From contig CAIOCZ010000034.1 in the NCBI GenBank assembly GCA_903856805.1, forward strand, positions 1-41,655: DNA of 41,655 nt, in the 5' to 3' direction. Both the position numbers and the translations under genes were made by a program. The notes below the pieces were generated by a model. The model saw nothing but the letters and a program-made list of their open reading frames with translations, ran no database searches and was not told the DNA's origin. The stretch comes from an uncultured cyanobacterium (GTDB lineage Bacteria > Cyanobacteriota > Cyanobacteriia > PCC-6307 > Cyanobiaceae). Shown here piece by piece: positions 25,096 through 35,496 of this stretch; the stretch's first letter is position 1, and every line of letters begins with the position of its first letter.

Positions 25096-26946
25096 ATGCG
25101 CAGCCACGGATGCGGCGACCTGCGCCCCGGCGCCATCGGCCAGGCCGTCCAGCTCTGTGGCTGGGTCGACCGGCGCCGGGACCACGGGGGAGTGATCTTC
25201 ATCGACCTGCGCGACCGCAGCGGCACCGTGCAGATCACGGTGGATCCCGAGCTCACCAGTGCCGATCCCGCCCTGCAGGCGGCCTGCGCCGCCGCCTTCG
25301 AGGCCGCCAGCCACCTGCGCAACGAAACGGTGATCCAGGTGCACGGCACGGTGCGGGCCCGACCGGCCGCATCACTCAACGAGCGCCTGAGCACCGGTGC
25401 GGTGGAGATCCTGGCCAGCGCCATCACCGTTCTCAACGCCGTGAAGGGCACCCTGCCGTTCCCCGTCTCGATGCACGACGAGGAGAACACCCGCGAGGAG
25501 TTGCGGCTGCGTCACCGCTACCTCGACCTGCGTCGCGGCCGCATGAACAGCAACCTGCGGCTGCGGGCCCAGACCATTCAAACCGCCCGCCGCTTCCTGG
25601 AGGACCAGGGCTTCATTGAAGTGGAAACGCCGGTGCTCACCCGTTCCACCCCGGAGGGAGCCCGCGACTACCTGGTGCCCTCCCGGGTGTGCGGCGGCGA
25701 GTGGTTCGCCCTGCCCCAGTCGCCCCAGCTGTTCAAGCAGCTGCTGATGGTGGGGGGCATCGAGCGCTACTACCAGGTGGCCCGCTGCTTCCGCGACGAA
25801 GACCTCCGCGCCGACCGCCAACCGGAGTTCACCCAACTGGACATGGAGATGAGCTTCATGGGCCAGGAGCAGATCCTGGAGCTCAATGAAGCCCTGATCG
25901 CCACCATCTGGAGGGCGGTGAAGGGAGTTGAGCTGCCGCGGCCCTTCCCCCGGCTCACCTGGCACGAGGCGATGGAGCGCTATGGCACCGACCGACCCGA
26001 TACCCGCTATGGCATGGAGCTCACCAACGTGAGCGACCTGGTGGCCACCATGGGCTTCAAGGTGTTCAGCGGCGCGGTGGCGGCGGGCGGCGCGGTGAAG
26101 TGCATCGCCGTGCCCGGCGGCAACGAGGCCATCTCCAATGTGCGGATCAAGCCGGGCGGCGATGTGTTCAGCGAGGCCCAGGCGGCGGGGGCCGGTGGCC
26201 TGGCCTTCATTCGCGTGCGGGATGACGGCGAGATCGACACGATCGGCGCCATCAAGGACAACCTTTCCGAGGAGACCAAAGCCGAGCTGCTGAAGCGCAC
26301 CGGCGCCGAGCCCGGCACCCTGCTGCTGTTCGGCGCCGGCGACACCGCCACGGTGAACAAGGCCCTGGATCGGGTGCGCCAGTTCCTGGCCCGGGAGCTG
26401 GGGCTGGTGCAGCCCGACCGCGAGAACGACCAATGGAACTTTCTCTGGGTGGTGGATTTCCCGATGTTCGAGTTCAACGCGGGTGAGAACCGCCTCGAAG
26501 CCCTGCACCACCCCTTCTGCGCCCCCAACGCCGAAGACCTGGGCAGCGATGCTGCCGCCTGGCCCACAACCCTGCCCACCGCCCGGGCCCAGGCCTACGA
26601 CCTGGTGCTCAACGGCCTGGAACTGGGGGGAGGATCCCTGCGCATCCACGATGCAGCCCTGCAACGCCAGGTGCTGCAAACGATCGGCCTGCCCCTGGAG
26701 CAGGCCAACCAGCAATTCGGCTTCCTGATGGAGGCCCTGGACATGGGGGCGCCCCCCCACGGCGGCCTGGCCTTCGGCCTCGACCGCATGGTGATGCTGC
26801 TGGCCGGGGAAGACTCGATCCGCGACACCATCGCCTTCCCAAAAACGCAGCAGGCCCGCTGCCTGATGACCCAGGCCCCAGCTGATGTGGCCACGAAACA
26901 ACTCGATGAGTTGCACGTGGCCAGCACCTGGGTGGGGGAGGACTGA
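25096..26946 (+). CDS. aspS: Aspartyl-tRNA synthetase
   Basis: A 616-aa class IIb synthetase of bacterial type. An N-terminal OB-fold ([22 protein letters not shown]) is followed by catalytic motif 2 ([20 protein letters not shown]), the large bacterial GAD insertion (~300-420), and motif 3 ([14 protein letters not shown]). The loop [12 protein letters not shown] and the [10 protein letters not shown] segment are diagnostic. The start ATG 25096 was chosen for family length; a long upstream open frame to 24448 is antisense to the carbonic anhydrase gene. Whether it is discriminating or also charges tRNA-Asn cannot be told here. Confidence 0.96.
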   Translation: MRSHGCGDLRPGAIGQAVQLCGWVDRRRDHGGVIFIDLRDRSGTVQITVDPELTSADPALQAACAAAFEAASHLRNETVIQVHGTVRARPAASLNERLSTGAVEILASAITVLNAVKGTLPFPVSMHDEENTREELRLRHRYLDLRRGRMNSNLRLRAQTIQTARRFLEDQGFIEVETPVLTRSTPEGARDYLVPSRVCGGEWFALPQSPQLFKQLLMVGGIERYYQVARCFRDEDLRADRQPEFTQLDMEMSFMGQEQILELNEALIATIWRAVKGVELPRPFPRLTWHEAMERYGTDRPDTRYGMELTNVSDLVATMGFKVFSGAVAAGGAVKCIAVPGGNEAISNVRIKPGGDVFSEAQAAGAGGLAFIRVRDDGEIDTIGAIKDNLSEETKAELLKRTGAEPGTLLLFGAGDTATVNKALDRVRQFLARELGLVQPDRENDQWNFLWVVDFPMFEFNAGENRLEALHHPFCAPNAEDLGSDAAAWPTTLPTARAQAYDLVLNGLELGGGSLRIHDAALQRQVLQTIGLPLEQANQQFGFLMEALDMGAPPHGGLAFGLDRMVMLLAGEDSIRDTIAFPKTQQARCLMTQAPADVATKQLDELHVASTWVGED

Positions 26947-26964
26947 AGCCCAGGGCCCCGACGC

Positions 26965-27222
26965 CTAGGGGCAGCCCGCCACAGAGCCAGGCATGGAGGG
27001 GGACGTGATCAGACCCGGGCGGCGCGGTCCAGCCACACCGTTGCCCACGGCCATGCTCCCGGGGCCAGGGGGAACAATCAGCATGGGGCGATGGGGCCCA
27101 CCCAACTGCGTCCCGAGATCCCCGGACGTGGAGGTTGTCAGCGGCGGCAAGGGGATGGCCAGGGCGGCGGGAGCCACAACCAACGCCATCCCAGGGAGAA
27201 CCCTAAGCAAATCCGCAATCAT
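26965..27222 (-). CDS. Possible small secreted Gly/Pro-rich protein
   Basis: An 85-aa frame beginning MIADLLRVLPGMALVVAPAALA, which would serve as a signal peptide, followed by a Pro/Gly/Ser/Thr-rich mature part (GGPHRPMLIVPPGPGSMAVGN) and one Cys near the end. The frame is open much further upstream (to 27666), but that part crosses a perfect palindrome and has no protein-like conservation. It is convergent with aspS. No family is recognised, and compositional bias makes a spurious frame possible. Confidence 0.35.
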   Translation of the reverse strand: MIADLLRVLPGMALVVAPAALAIPLPPLTTSTSGDLGTQLGGPHRPMLIVPPGPGSMAVGNGVAGPRRPGLITSPSMPGSVAGCP

Positions 27223-27976
27223 TTTACCGAAATAGGCAGAGTGAAGACTTCGCAGAAGCCTGCCCGATCCCTTAGCTCCCTGGTCATTGATTAACAAAGC
27301 TTGAAGCTGCACGCGTAAATCCCTAAAGGGAAAAATTCCATAAGCAAAACCTAGATTCTTCCAGGCAAAACGTCTACCCCCCCTTAAGGGGGGGTACCGG
27401 ACGAACTGCGGGACCCACGGGCATCTGGCGTGATACTCCGCCAATGAGGAAGACTCCTGGCGCCACGGCTTGAGCAGCTCCTGAACCCAGACATCGAAGG
27501 GCTGGAGCCACTTCTCTCGCCGCTGGAGCGGGCCTTCCAAGACCTCCCTGCGGAACCGCCTGAAACTCGGAGAAACAAGGTGCCAACAGCGCAAGAACCC
27601 TTGAACCAAAGCGCGTGTCGGGGAATACATGGGGGAGAAAGCAAGAACGAGACCGCCCCTTCTCACCCCCTCGTCGCGAGCACAATGCCCAACAATTCAG
27701 CCGCAAGCACGAACGGCCCACCGCCACCAATCGAGGGGAGAAAACCCTGGGGATTCACGCGAAGAAATGCAACAAATCCGCGCCAACTCCAGCTCGGGCT
27801 CGTCGCAGACCACTTTCCAGCCCGATGCGCCAGCCCAGGCAAGTCCCGCGATTATTTCAAAAACTCAGAAGCGGTGCAGCCTGTCTTAAGAATCCATGAA
27901 TGCACCGCCCGGCGGCGCAACCACGCGTCGTCAAGCGCACCTTTAATACGACCAGCATCCCTCGCCTACCACCGCC
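27223..27976. other. Long intergenic region upstream of dps
   Basis: About 750 bp with no assignable gene. It includes an A/T-richer stretch (27222-27370), the palindrome at 27375-27396, and a smaller CCCTAAAGGG palindrome at about 27321. Open frames on both strands here have Arg/Pro-rich random-looking composition. The last ~60 bp presumably hold the dps promoter. Confidence 0.45.
27375..27396. repeat. 22-bp perfect palindrome (TA-C7-TTAA-G7-TA)
   Basis: The sequence is its own reverse complement over 22 bp: TA, seven C, TTAA, seven G, TA. It has no loop, so it would extrude as a hairpin only with a small internal turn. It is not followed by a T-run. It could be a protein-binding site or the tip of a vanished mobile element. 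Confidence 0.7.
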
Positions 27977-28459
27977 ATGGCCGCCACCCTGCCCCTCGAT
28001 ATCGGCATCAGCGCCGAGGATCGCCAGGCCATCGCCACCGGCCTCGGCCGCGTGCTGGCCGATAGCACCGTGCTTTACGCCAAAACCCATGGCTTCCACT
28101 GGAACGTCACCGGGCCGATGTTCAACACCCTGCACCTGATGTTCATGGAGCAGTACACCGAGCTCTGGAACGCCCTGGACGCCATCGCCGAGCGGATCCG
28201 CGCCCTAGGCCATCCCGCCCCCTATGGCGGCGCCATCATCGCCGGCCTCAGCTCGATCCAGGAGGCCGAGGGCGTACCGCCGGCCCTGGCGATGGTGCGC
28301 GAACTGGTGGCGGGACACGAGGCGGTGGCCCGCACCGCCCGCAGCGTGTTTGCCATCGTTGACGCCGCCAACGACCAGCCCAGCGCCGATCTGCTCACCC
28401 AGCGCCTGCAGATCCACGAAAAAACCGCCTGGATGCTGCGCAGCCTGCTGGAGGACTGA
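27977..28459 (+). CDS. dps: Dps-family ferritin-like DNA-protection protein
   Basis: A 160-aa protein. The inter-subunit ferroxidase ligands are present: THGFHWNVTGPMF (two His), followed by EQYTELWNALDAIAERI (Asp and Glu). The C-terminal LQIHEKTAWMLRSLLE helix is typical. Dps dodecamers oxidise and store iron and protect DNA under oxidative stress or starvation. The N-terminus (MAATLPLDIGIS) lacks a strongly Lys-rich DNA-binding tail, so iron detoxification rather than DNA binding may dominate. It starts at ATG 27977, 38 bp upstream of pyrG. Confidence 0.9.
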   Translation: MAATLPLDIGISAEDRQAIATGLGRVLADSTVLYAKTHGFHWNVTGPMFNTLHLMFMEQYTELWNALDAIAERIRALGHPAPYGGAIIAGLSSIQEAEGVPPALAMVRELVAGHEAVARTARSVFAIVDAANDQPSADLLTQRLQIHEKTAWMLRSLLED

Positions 28460-28485
28460 TCAGCCGAAGCCAATCGGTAGATTGA

Positions 28486-30216
<1,731 letters not shown>

Positions 30217-30344
30217 TTATTTGGCTGGTCGCATTATTTCTTGCCATCGGTGGCATCGTGATCTGGGGCCATCGTCACCAGGCTGAGAGGGCTGCCAGGC
30301 TGAGGTGGCCGTCCGCCGCGGTCCTCCGCTCCGCCCGTTTGTCC
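30217..30344 (+). other. Spacer with an in-frame membrane-like segment before queE
   Basis: In the queE frame, and partly overlapping the pyrG 3' end, the text [19 protein letters not shown], then GIVIWGHRHQAERAARLRW reads like one membrane helix with a basic C-flank. No stop separates it from queE, but no ATG, GTG or TTG precedes the hydrophobic part in frame. It may be a relic of a small membrane protein fused to queE by loss of its stop. Confidence 0.35.
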
Positions 30345-31067
30345 GTGATCGCCTCGGTGCCGCTGTCCCTGCCGGTGGTGGAGACCTTCCACTCGCTCCA
30401 GGGCGAGGGCCTGCACGCTGGCCGCAGCGCCTTCTTCATCCGCCTGGCGGGTTGCACGGTGGGCTGCAGTTGGTGCGACACCAAGCACTCCTGGCCGGCG
30501 GCCGTTCACCCGCACCGCACCCTCAACGAGCTGACAGCGGAAGCCCGCCAGGCTGCCTCCGCCGGGGCCGCCTTCGTGGTGATCACCGGCGGCGAGCCGC
30601 TCCATCACGATCTCGATGGCCTCTGCACCGCACTGCGGCAGGCCAGCCGCAGCGATGTCAAGGGCGGGAACGGGGCAGACGGCGGGCTGCCGGCAGGGCA
30701 GGCACAGCAGACGGGAGTTGCCCTTCCCATGCCCCTGCATCTGGAGACCAGCGGCGTGGATCCGCTCAGCGGCCAGTTCGACTGGATCACCCTCTCCCCC
30801 AAGCGCCACCGCCCCCCCAGCGAACCGATGCTGGCGGCCTGCCACGAGCTCAAGGTGGTGGTGGAGGGGGAGGCGGATCTGGCCTTCGCCGAGGCGATGG
30901 CCGGCCGGGCACTTGCGCTGCGGCGCCAGGCCGGAGGGCCCCCGGCCCTGCTGCTGCAACCGGCCTGGGAGCATCCGGACGCCCAGCCCCTGGCCATCGC
31001 CTACGTGCGCAGCCACCCCGCCTGGCGCCTGAGCCTCCAGAGCCACAAATGGCTGGGGGTGCGCTGA
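30345..31067 (+). CDS. queE: 7-carboxy-7-deazaguanine synthase (radical SAM)
   Basis: A 240-aa radical-SAM enzyme of the queuosine pathway that converts 6-carboxytetrahydropterin to 7-carboxy-7-deazaguanine. The cluster motif is CTVGCSWC (CX3CX2C), followed by DTKHSW. Also visible are VETFHSLQGEGLHAGRSAFFIRLAGC and ITGGEPLHHDL, both QueE hallmarks, and HLETSG. The start is uncertain: GTG 30345 or GTG 30357 gives the usual length. queC, acting two steps later, lies about 3.7 kb downstream. Confidence 0.9.
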   Translation: MIASVPLSLPVVETFHSLQGEGLHAGRSAFFIRLAGCTVGCSWCDTKHSWPAAVHPHRTLNELTAEARQAASAGAAFVVITGGEPLHHDLDGLCTALRQASRSDVKGGNGADGGLPAGQAQQTGVALPMPLHLETSGVDPLSGQFDWITLSPKRHRPPSEPMLAACHELKVVVEGEADLAFAEAMAGRALALRRQAGGPPALLLQPAWEHPDAQPLAIAYVRSHPAWRLSLQSHKWLGVR

Positions 31068-31092
31068 AGGCAATCCCGAAGCCGCCCAGCAC

Positions 31093-32316
31093 TCAGCGGG
31101 CCTGGTGCACCACCCGCTGAGGGAACGGGATCTCAATGCCATGCTCCTTGAAGGCGTGCCAGATCGACCGGCGCAGCTCACTGGAAAGGCCGAGGTTGGT
31201 CATCGGATCCGCCATCCAGAAGCGCAGGGCGTAATCGATCGAGGAGGAGCCGTAATCCACCAGGAAGGCCTTCGGCGCAGGATCGGTGAGGACGCGGGGA
31301 TGGGCACGGGCCACCTCCTCCAGCACGGCGATCACCTGCTCGGGATCGTGCTGATAGCTGGCGCCGATCAGCACCTGGCCGCGGCGGCGATCGTCGGAGC
31401 CGGTGTAGGTGGTGGCCGTGGCGGTGAAAAAATTCTGGTTGGGCACCACCAGTTCGGCATTGTCCCGGTCGCGCCAGAGGGTGGTGGCCCGCAACCCCAG
31501 CTTGCGCACCTGGCAGGTTTCGCCATCGAGGATCAGCACATCCCCCGGATGCACCGAACCCTCAAACAGCAACCACAGTCCACTCACGAAGTTGGAGAAC
31601 ACCTCCTTGATGCCGAAGCCCAGACCCACCGAAAGGCCCCCGGCAATGGCGGCAATCGCATTGGCGTTGAGGCCGATCCGATCCGCCAGCCAGATCCCCC
31701 CCACCCCGATCAGCACATAGCGGGTGATCAGTTCAAGGGCCTTACGGTTGCCCGAGCCCATGCCCATCAGGCGGCCCATCACTTCGCCGAGCAGCACCAC
31801 CGGCAACTCGGAGAGCACCACGAGGAAGTAGGGCAGACCTAGAACCAGCAGCAGATTCGCGAGGCTGAGCTGCTGATCGAAGAGCTTCAGCAAGGGCACC
31901 CTGCCGATCTCCTCGAGACCATCGAGGCGATGGATCAGGCCCAACAGGAGCAGCACCAGGAAGAGGGGCAGCACGGCCCGCTGCCAGAAGGCCTCCACGG
32001 CCTCGGCGTCCGCCGCCCTGCGGAGCAGCAGCCGCAAGGCGGCAAGGGCGGTCCAGATGGCCGTGATCTGTCCGAAGAGGCCGAGCAGCCCGCCGGCCAT
32101 GCCCAGCTGGGGCAGCAGCAGACTGGCGAGACCGAACAGAGCCGCTAGCACCACCTTGGCCAGCACGGCGCGCCACGGGCGGCGGGAGCCGCGGCCACGG
32201 AAGCGCCAGACCCTGTAGGACAGCAGGAGCGCCACGGCCACCAGCACCTGGAGCACCACCGAGCCGCGGCTGACCAGCCCGATCCAACCACCGATCACAT
32301 AAAGAAGCTGGGTCAT
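31093..32316 (-). CDS. MscS-family mechanosensitive channel
   Basis: A 407-aa membrane protein. Four or five N-terminal spans (from residue ~5 to ~185) lead to the pore-lining region RIGLNANAIAAIAGGLSVGLGFGIKEVFSNFVSGL, the MscS TM3 signature with Gly/Ala packing, and then the beta domain (SVHPGDVLILDGETCQVRKLGLRATTLW). The C-terminal segment to HGIEIPFPQRVV is the standard MscS tail. It relieves osmotic pressure. It is the last gene of a four-gene minus-strand operon (9 bp after the lipoprotein gene). Confidence 0.9.
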   Translation of the reverse strand: MTQLLYVIGGWIGLVSRGSVVLQVLVAVALLLSYRVWRFRGRGSRRPWRAVLAKVVLAALFGLASLLLPQLGMAGGLLGLFGQITAIWTALAALRLLLRRAADAEAVEAFWQRAVLPLFLVLLLLGLIHRLDGLEEIGRVPLLKLFDQQLSLANLLLVLGLPYFLVVLSELPVVLLGEVMGRLMGMGSGNRKALELITRYVLIGVGGIWLADRIGLNANAIAAIAGGLSVGLGFGIKEVFSNFVSGLWLLFEGSVHPGDVLILDGETCQVRKLGLRATTLWRDRDNAELVVPNQNFFTATATTYTGSDDRRRGQVLIGASYQHDPEQVIAVLEEVARAHPRVLTDPAPKAFLVDYGSSSIDYALRFWMADPMTNLGLSSELRRSIWHAFKEHGIEIPFPQRVVHQAR

Positions 32317-32325
32317 GGAGCGCGA

Positions 32326-33597
32326 TCAGGGTGTGGCGTTGGAGAGGGCTTCGATGCCCTGCAGAACCTTGTCGGGCGGCTGTTCGCCGTACACGTCCTG
32401 CTTGAGCAGATGGCGCAGCGCTTCGGTGCGGGATCGCAGGCCGGTGCCCTGGAGGAAGCTCGGCACGATCGAAGCCTCCAGGCTGCGTTCCATCGTGGCC
32501 AGCTGCGGCGATTCCTTCACAGGAACGATCACGTTCTGATTCACAGGCATGTTGCCCACGGCCCGCACCATCAGGTTGTTCTGGCTGAAATCGTTGAGCA
32601 CGAACAGGGCAAAGCGTTCCGCCACTCTGCGCTGGTTGGGGGTGGAATCCCTGCCAAAACTCAGCAACAACTGACGCGCAATCGGCTCGGCCGGCTGACC
32701 GTCAGGCCCGGAGGGCAGCAGCGCAACCGCCAGTCGCGAACCCAAGTTGCGTCGCAGATGGGAGATGGCAGTGGCATTGCAGCTGATCCAGTCAAGCTGG
32801 CGGGTAGCGAGCTTATGGACCAGTTCATCGGAGCTGTCCACGAACTGGAGCGCGGGCTGCACATTGGCGCGGTAGAGCCAACCCAACCAGGCCAGCACCT
32901 TGGCGCGGTCGGTGGGATTGAGGGGCCGCCGGATCTTCTGATCCACCTCGAGCAGCTGGAGCAAGGGCTGGGAGGCCCCGAAGCCACTGGCCGACCACAA
33001 CAGTTCATCCATCTCCAGAGGCAAGCCCACACGCACCCCCTCGGCAGCCCGACTCAGCAGCGCGTCCAGGGTGGCGGGGGGGGTGGGTAGACGCGCGCGG
33101 TCGTAACAGGCCAGGCTGGGCTGGAGCAGAAAGGGAATGGCAGCGAACCGATTGCCCTGGCGGAAGCGGGACAGAAACTGGATCCGCAGGGGATCCAGCT
33201 CCTTGGGGGAGAGGTTGCTGGGCACAACCAAGCCCTCGCTGGAGAGCTTGGCCGCCGACGCGACCCGGCTGATCACCACATCCGGTCCGGCCCCAAGACT
33301 GGAGTGGTCGCGCAGGTTGGGCAGGAGTTCCCCCTCCGACAGAAAACGCAGATGGAGGTTGGTCCCGGGGTTGTTGCGCATGAACTCGGTCGCCATCTGC
33401 GAGGCGAGCCGCTGCAGGCTGCTGCGCACCACCGCATCGGAACCGACGCCAGTGGCGATGGCCACCTGCAGATTCTCCGGGGGTTTCGGGCCGCCCTGGC
33501 AACCACCCACCAGCAAGGCCATGGCCATGGCAAGGCCGGCCCCGGCGCGGGAGCGCAACCGCATCCATCGTGACCGGACAGGCTCCGCCGTCATCAT
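32326..33597 (-). CDS. Solute-binding-type lipoprotein (ABC substrate-binding fold)
   Basis: A 423-aa protein with a lipoprotein signal: a basic N-terminus, then GLAMAMALLVGGCQGG, whose Cys is the lipidation site. The mature part begins QVAIATGVGSDAVVRSSLQ and has the pattern of type II extracellular solute-binding proteins (…PDVVISRVASAAKLSSEGLVVP…, …AAIPFLLQPSLACYDRARLP…). No permease or ATPase genes are near, so this is an orphan binding protein. ATG 33597 has a strong GGAGG just upstream. Ligand unknown; it may serve a sensing or chaperone role in the periplasm. Confidence 0.75.
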   Translation of the reverse strand: MMTAEPVRSRWMRLRSRAGAGLAMAMALLVGGCQGGPKPPENLQVAIATGVGSDAVVRSSLQRLASQMATEFMRNNPGTNLHLRFLSEGELLPNLRDHSSLGAGPDVVISRVASAAKLSSEGLVVPSNLSPKELDPLRIQFLSRFRQGNRFAAIPFLLQPSLACYDRARLPTPPATLDALLSRAAEGVRVGLPLEMDELLWSASGFGASQPLLQLLEVDQKIRRPLNPTDRAKVLAWLGWLYRANVQPALQFVDSSDELVHKLATRQLDWISCNATAISHLRRNLGSRLAVALLPSGPDGQPAEPIARQLLLSFGRDSTPNQRRVAERFALFVLNDFSQNNLMVRAVGNMPVNQNVIVPVKESPQLATMERSLEASIVPSFLQGTGLRSRTEALRHLLKQDVYGEQPPDKVLQGIEALSNATP

Positions 33598-33617
33598 CGT
33601 GCCCTCCTCAGTTCTGC

Positions 33618-34139
33618 TCAATAGACCATGGCCTGGGCGGTGAACTGCTTGAGTTCAAGGCGCTGGGCCTGGGGCTCAGGACTCACCACGACCAGCCGTA
33701 GCCGCTCTCCCTGAAGCCCATCCTTGCTGGCGGTGGTGGTGCCGATCTCCTTGCCATCGCGATTGAGAACCCGGAACGTGGCGCGGATGGTGCCGCAGGG
33801 GCGGTCTTGGCAATACACCTCGAACACGCGGGCGATGCCGCCGCCAAACAATTTGGGGGGATTGCAGTCCTGGGTGCACCAGCGGGTGAGCACCCCCTCC
33901 GCGGCGGGTTTCCAGCCCAGCACCGTGAGCTCCTGTTGCTCCCGCTCCTGGAGCTGGGCCAGGCTAGGCCGCTCCTGGGCCTTGAACGAATAGCCCCAGT
34001 AGAAGCCGCCGCCGAGCACCGCCAGGCCAGCGGTGAACCAAGGCAGGGCGGCCTCGAGCGGATTGGCACGCTTGGGTTTGGCGGGTTCCTGGGCGGCTTC
34101 CTTGGCCGGAGCCTGGGCGGGATCGGGACTGGCGCTCAT
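33618..34139 (-). CDS. Membrane-anchored protein with Cys-containing periplasmic domain
   Basis: A 173-aa protein. A cytosolic Ala/Pro/Lys-rich N-terminus (~35 aa) is followed by one membrane span ([19 protein letters not shown], ~36-54) and a ~110-aa extracytoplasmic domain with four Cys: [15 protein letters not shown] and [16 protein letters not shown], which could form two disulfides. The rest is beta-rich ([35 protein letters not shown]). I recognise no family. ATG 34139 (MSASPDPAQ) lies 31 bp downstream of the ecotin gene, and the lipoprotein gene begins 20 bp later. Predicted periplasmic exposure matches its neighbours. Confidence 0.6.
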   Translation of the reverse strand: MSASPDPAQAPAKEAAQEPAKPKRANPLEAALPWFTAGLAVLGGGFYWGYSFKAQERPSLAQLQEREQQELTVLGWKPAAEGVLTRWCTQDCNPPKLFGGGIARVFEVYCQDRPCGTIRATFRVLNRDGKEIGTTTASKDGLQGERLRLVVVSPEPQAQRLELKQFTAQAMVY

Positions 34140-34170
34140 CGCATTGAAGGAGAAGGGGACCGGGATGGAC

Positions 34171-34716
34171 TCAGAGGGCGCTGGACGGACGCGGCCGGGT
34201 TTCGGCCTTCCACACCCGCCAGCGCACCTCCAGCTCCTTGGGGGCATACACCACGATCGGCAGGCTGGCGTTGTAGCGCACCAGGAAGGGCTCCCCGGCC
34301 AGACTCAGGAAGGCCCGGCGGGGCGGTTGGTCCGGCGGACAGGCCATGCGGGTGCTGATCACCGGGCCCGCAGCGCTGACGCGCACAATCTCGTAGCCCC
34401 AGCCCGCCAGGGTTTCGGTGCGCAAGCGACCGCCCAACCCACGACTATTGCAATCCACAACGCTGTCGCGGCCGGCGATCAGCTCCACCCGCCAGTCCGC
34501 CGGGTTGCTGGAGAGGCCAGGGTCTGGGCTGGGCCGCAGCACCCCGGGCAGCTGAATCACCCAGCGCCGCTCCGTGGGCGACGGCGCCGGATAGGGGGTG
34601 AGATCGAGCCGGGGCACGGCCCGAACCCCCGGCAGGGAACCCAGGGCCAGCAGGGAGACCACGGCCAGGGCCGGGAACGGCAAAGACCGAAGGGCGGCGG
34701 GCATGGGCGGGGGCAT
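34171..34716 (-). CDS. eco: Ecotin-family serine protease inhibitor (periplasmic)
   Basis: A 181-aa protein. A signal peptide (to about GVRA, residue 33) is followed by a mature domain that matches ecotin throughout: [21 protein letters not shown] (C89), the [16 protein letters not shown] block, the STRMACP inhibitory loop, [15 protein letters not shown] and RVWKAE. The loop Cys (C126) pairs with C89 as in ecotin. The residue aligning with the P1 Met of E. coli ecotin is R123, which predicts preference for trypsin-like proteases. It is the first gene of the operon ending in mscS. ATG 34716 is chosen as the start of the signal peptide. Confidence 0.92.
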   Translation of the reverse strand: MPPPMPAALRSLPFPALAVVSLLALGSLPGVRAVPRLDLTPYPAPSPTERRWVIQLPGVLRPSPDPGLSSNPADWRVELIAGRDSVVDCNSRGLGGRLRTETLAGWGYEIVRVSAAGPVISTRMACPPDQPPRRAFLSLAGEPFLVRYNASLPIVVYAPKELEVRWRVWKAETRPRPSSAL

Positions 34717-34803
34717 CGGCTTCCAGCCCACGCATCTTGGCGGGCCACCGCAGCCGACCACAATGGGCAGCGCTGCTGCGGCGGTCCACCCCGCCCCCTG
34801 CCC

Positions 34804-35496
34804 GTGTCCGCGACGTCTCCCACCGCCATTGCCCTGCTCTCCGGCGGACTGGATTCAGCCACGGCGGCGGCGCTGGCGATCGAGGCGGGCGACCGGGTGA
34901 TCGGCCTGTCCTTTGACTACGGCCAGCGCCATCGACGGGAGCTCACCGCCGCCGCCATCGTGGCCGCGGCCCTCGCTCTGGAGGAGCATCTGGTGATCCA
35001 GGTGAATCTGGCCCTCTGGGGCGGGTCGGCCCTCACCGACAGCCGCATCCCGGTGCCCGTCGATGGCCCCCAGGACGACGGGATCCCCCCCACCTACGTG
35101 CCCGGCCGCAACACGGTGTTCATTGCCCTGGGGCTCAGCCTGGCGGAAGCCCGTGGCGCCGAGCGCCTGGTACTGGGGGTGAACGCGGTGGACTACTCCG
35201 GCTATCCCGATTGCCGCCCCGACTACCTGGAGGCCTTCCAGGGGCTGGCGGACCTGGCCACCAAGGCCGGCCGCGAGGGCCACGGGGCCCGCCTCTGGGC
35301 ACCGCTGATCTCCTGGAGCAAAACCGAGATCGTGCGCCAGGCCCTGCGGCTGGGGGTGCCGATCGCCGACACCTGGAGCTGCTATAGCGGCGGCGACCAA
35401 CCCTGTGGACGCTGCGACAGCTGCCGCATCCGCGAGGCCGCCCTGATCGAGGCCGGTCGTCCCGACCTCACCAGCAGGGGGGGCGATGGCGGCTGA
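34804..35496 (+). CDS. queC: 7-cyano-7-deazaguanine (preQ0) synthase
   Basis: A 230-aa enzyme that converts 7-carboxy-7-deazaguanine to preQ0 with ATP and ammonia. The PP-loop is [11 protein letters not shown]; other markers are [39 protein letters not shown], and the zinc-binding C-terminus [19 protein letters not shown]. The start is GTG 34804, 87 bp from the divergent ecotin start. Its 3' end overlaps pabB by 11 bp. Confidence 0.94.
   Translation: MSATSPTAIALLSGGLDSATAAALAIEAGDRVIGLSFDYGQRHRRELTAAAIVAAALALEEHLVIQVNLALWGGSALTDSRIPVPVDGPQDDGIPPTYVPGRNTVFIALGLSLAEARGAERLVLGVNAVDYSGYPDCRPDYLEAFQGLADLATKAGREGHGARLWAPLISWSKTEIVRQALRLGVPIADTWSCYSGGDQPCGRCDSCRIREAALIEAGRPDLTSRGGDGG

Noticed and set aside
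26965-27666. A 233-codon minus-strand gene downstream of aspS
   Set aside because: Only the last 85 codons look like a signal peptide plus a mature part. The upstream portion crosses a perfect palindrome and has no protein-like conservation, so only the short form is listed, with low confidence.
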